From Nitrospirota bacterium (GTDB taxonomy: Bacteria > UBA2233): a DNA stretch of 64,000 nucleotides. Both the position numbers and the translations under genes were made by a program. A model generated the notes under the pieces. The model saw only the letters and a program-made list of their open reading frames with translations. It had not been told where the DNA came from and ran no database searches. The stretch is taken from assembly GCA_011620345.1 (NCBI GenBank), contig WOZJ01000050.1, forward strand, positions 194,235 through 258,234, written 5' to 3'. Below are positions 63,111 to 64,000 of the stretch, piece by piece. Position 1 is the stretch's first letter, and each line of letters opens with the position of its first letter.

Positions 63111-63299
63111 CTACGCCTCGACGTCAAGCCGGCTTTTGTCCCCTTGGCCCTGCCTTCCCTTGCCCTTGTCTGGTATTTCACGTTTTTTTTGCTGCTGCCC
63201 TTTATCCTTGGGCTTCCTTTCTTGCCCCTCCGTCGGGGTAGGGCCGCCTGCTGGAGGACGAACCGGACCCAAGGGGGTTGCCAGAAGAAAAAAATGCAT
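63111..63299 (-). CDS. Small proline/lysine-rich protein of unknown function
   Basis: Start at ATG 63299, 62 residues: MHFFLLATPLGPVRPPAGG, then KPKDKGQQQKKREIPDKGKG and an acidic-basic tail. No conserved domain is recognised; composition suggests disorder. It starts about 6 bases after the fliA stop and ends 3 bases before the DUF2802-like gene, so it is spaced like a real gene. The reading frame also runs upstream into fliA, which weakens the case. Confidence 0.45.
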   Translation of the reverse strand: MHFFLLATPLGPVRPPAGGPTPTEGQERKPKDKGQQQKKREIPDKGKGRQGQGDKSRLDVEA

Positions 63300-63304
63300 A
63301 CCGC

Positions 63305-63994
63305 TCACGTCTTTTCGTACCCTTTGAGTTCTTGCCGAATAAACCCGATGCAATGGCTGTGGATTTGGCAAACCCTCGATTCCGTGACCCCTAGAACCAG
63401 GGCGATCTCCTTCATCGTCAGCCCGGCTTGGTAGTAGAGCGTCAAGACCTGCTGCTCCTTGGCATTCAGCCTGGATAAGCAGGCCTTCACGAGGGTGAGC
63501 AGCTCTGTGGCCTCAAGCCTGGATAGGGCGTCCGGTTGCTCTTTGTCTACCAGCTGTTTCGATTCCTGTTCCATTTCTTGGAGCGATCGAACTTTCATGG
63601 CTCTTGCCCAAAAAAGCCGCGGAGAGGGCTCAAGCCCGTAATCCGCCATCTGGGTTTGGAGCTCGACGGACGAAGGCTTGCGGCCATTTTGCTCGAAAAA
63701 AGCTTCCTCGAGAGCGTCCATCTGCTTTACCTTACGCCGCATTTCCGCGGGAAGCACATCGAGGCTGCGTAAGCCGTCAATCATCGCCCCCTTGACTCTG
63801 CGCCTTGCGTACGCGCTAAACGGGACGCCACGGCCGGCATCGTACCGGCCCGCCGCTTCGATAAGCCCCTGAAGCCCCGCAGCATAGATCTCCTCAATAT
63901 CAATTTCTTCGGGCAATCTCAGCTTTAGCCTGTAGGCCTCTTGCCGAACCAAGGGGAAGTACATCTCGAGCTGACCTTCAACCATCGGTTGCAT
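63305..63994 (-). CDS. fliA: Flagellar sigma factor sigma-28 (FliA); N terminus at the window edge
   Basis: 229 residues: region 2 (EIYAAGLQGLIEAAGRYDAGRGVPFSAYARRRVKGAMIDGLR), region 3 (LPAEMRRKVKQMDALEEAFF) and region 4 (LNAKEQQVLTLYYQAGLTMKEIALVLGVTESRVCQIHSHCIG). All fit the FliA/SigD group. The first ATG in the window is at 63994, 6 bases from the edge; the frame is open beyond it, so a few residues could be missing. FlgM, its inhibitor, is encoded in the same cluster. Confidence 0.93.
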   Translation of the reverse strand: MQPMVEGQLEMYFPLVRQEAYRLKLRLPEEIDIEEIYAAGLQGLIEAAGRYDAGRGVPFSAYARRRVKGAMIDGLRSLDVLPAEMRRKVKQMDALEEAFFEQNGRKPSSVELQTQMADYGLEPSPRLFWARAMKVRSLQEMEQESKQLVDKEQPDALSRLEATELLTLVKACLSRLNAKEQQVLTLYYQAGLTMKEIALVLGVTESRVCQIHSHCIGFIRQELKGYEKT

Positions 63995-64000
63995 GCATCC

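Noticed and set aside
1-64000. CRISPR array, insertion sequences, prophage or att sites
   Set aside because: No regularly spaced repeats, transposase, integrase or tRNA-flanking direct repeats were seen.

Overview
The window looks like a chromosomal segment of a free-living, flagellated, Gram-negative (two-membrane) bacterium. Outer-membrane evidence comes from Mla-type lipid transport genes, a heptosyltransferase, an ArnT-like glycosyltransferase and the flagellar L- and P-ring genes flgH and flgI. The flagellar gene order (fliA, small genes, flgF-flgG-flgA-flgH-flgI-flgJ-flgM-flgN-flgK-flgL), the two-gene methylmalonyl-CoA mutase with MeaB, and a cytochrome bd-like complex with a heme c domain point to a Desulfobacterota/Deltaproteobacteria-like lineage. 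That placement is inference from gene content only. Genes are densely packed, with many short overlaps and frequent GTG/TTG starts. I see no transposase, integrase, phage gene or CRISPR array.

Layout. 1-3632 (+): end of the ribosomal protein/RNA polymerase alpha operon (map, infA, rpmJ, rpsM, rpsK, rpsD, rpoA, rplQ), running into a lipoprotein gene, glyQS and ppdK (to 10036). 10049-12231 (-): terminator, a 48-codon cysteine ORF, a membrane-anchored protein and miaB. 12498-14147 (+): primary sigma factor rpoD. 14094-22184 (-): a catabolic operon of malic enzyme, crotonase, acyl-CoA dehydrogenase, split methylmalonyl-CoA mutase, MeaB and a lipoprotein, behind dgt. 22251: tRNA-Arg. 22349-27407 (-): nitronate monooxygenase-like, aldehyde dehydrogenase and a two-subunit cytochrome bd-like complex. 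27576-33052 (-): two tRNA-Ser genes behind serS, a UvrD-family helicase and a ClC channel. 33143-34540 (+): thiM-thiE. 34663-36394: divergent acyl-CoA dehydrogenase and VOC protein. 36391-39056 (-): zinc-type ABC transporter behind a ribbon-helix-helix/CxxC regulator. 39175 (+): DUF72. 39989-42413 (-): tRNA-Gly, tRNA-Cys, PhoB-PhoR and HPr. 42478-48705 (-): MlaD-F-E, an aromatic-proline repeat protein and metH. 48865-52264 (+): three glycosyltransferases. 52242-53774 (-): thioesterase and AI-2E-family transporter. 54112 (+): RsbR-like STAS protein. 54968-63994 (-): flagellar rod, ring and hook-junction genes and FliA.

How the genes fit together. The catabolic operon would carry acyl-CoA oxidation and the methylmalonyl-CoA to succinyl-CoA step into malate and pyruvate, and PPDK could return pyruvate to phosphoenolpyruvate. 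Zinc supply links the high-affinity transporter and its probable metal-sensing regulator to zinc-binding (cysteine-containing) versions of L36 and S4 in the same window. MlaEFD, the repeat protein and the glycosyltransferase operon concern the cell envelope. The most promising under-described items are the regulator with tandem operator half-sites upstream of znuA, the bd-like complex with a C-terminal heme c domain, the repeat protein translationally adjacent to mlaE, and an RsbR-like membrane protein without visible stressosome partners.
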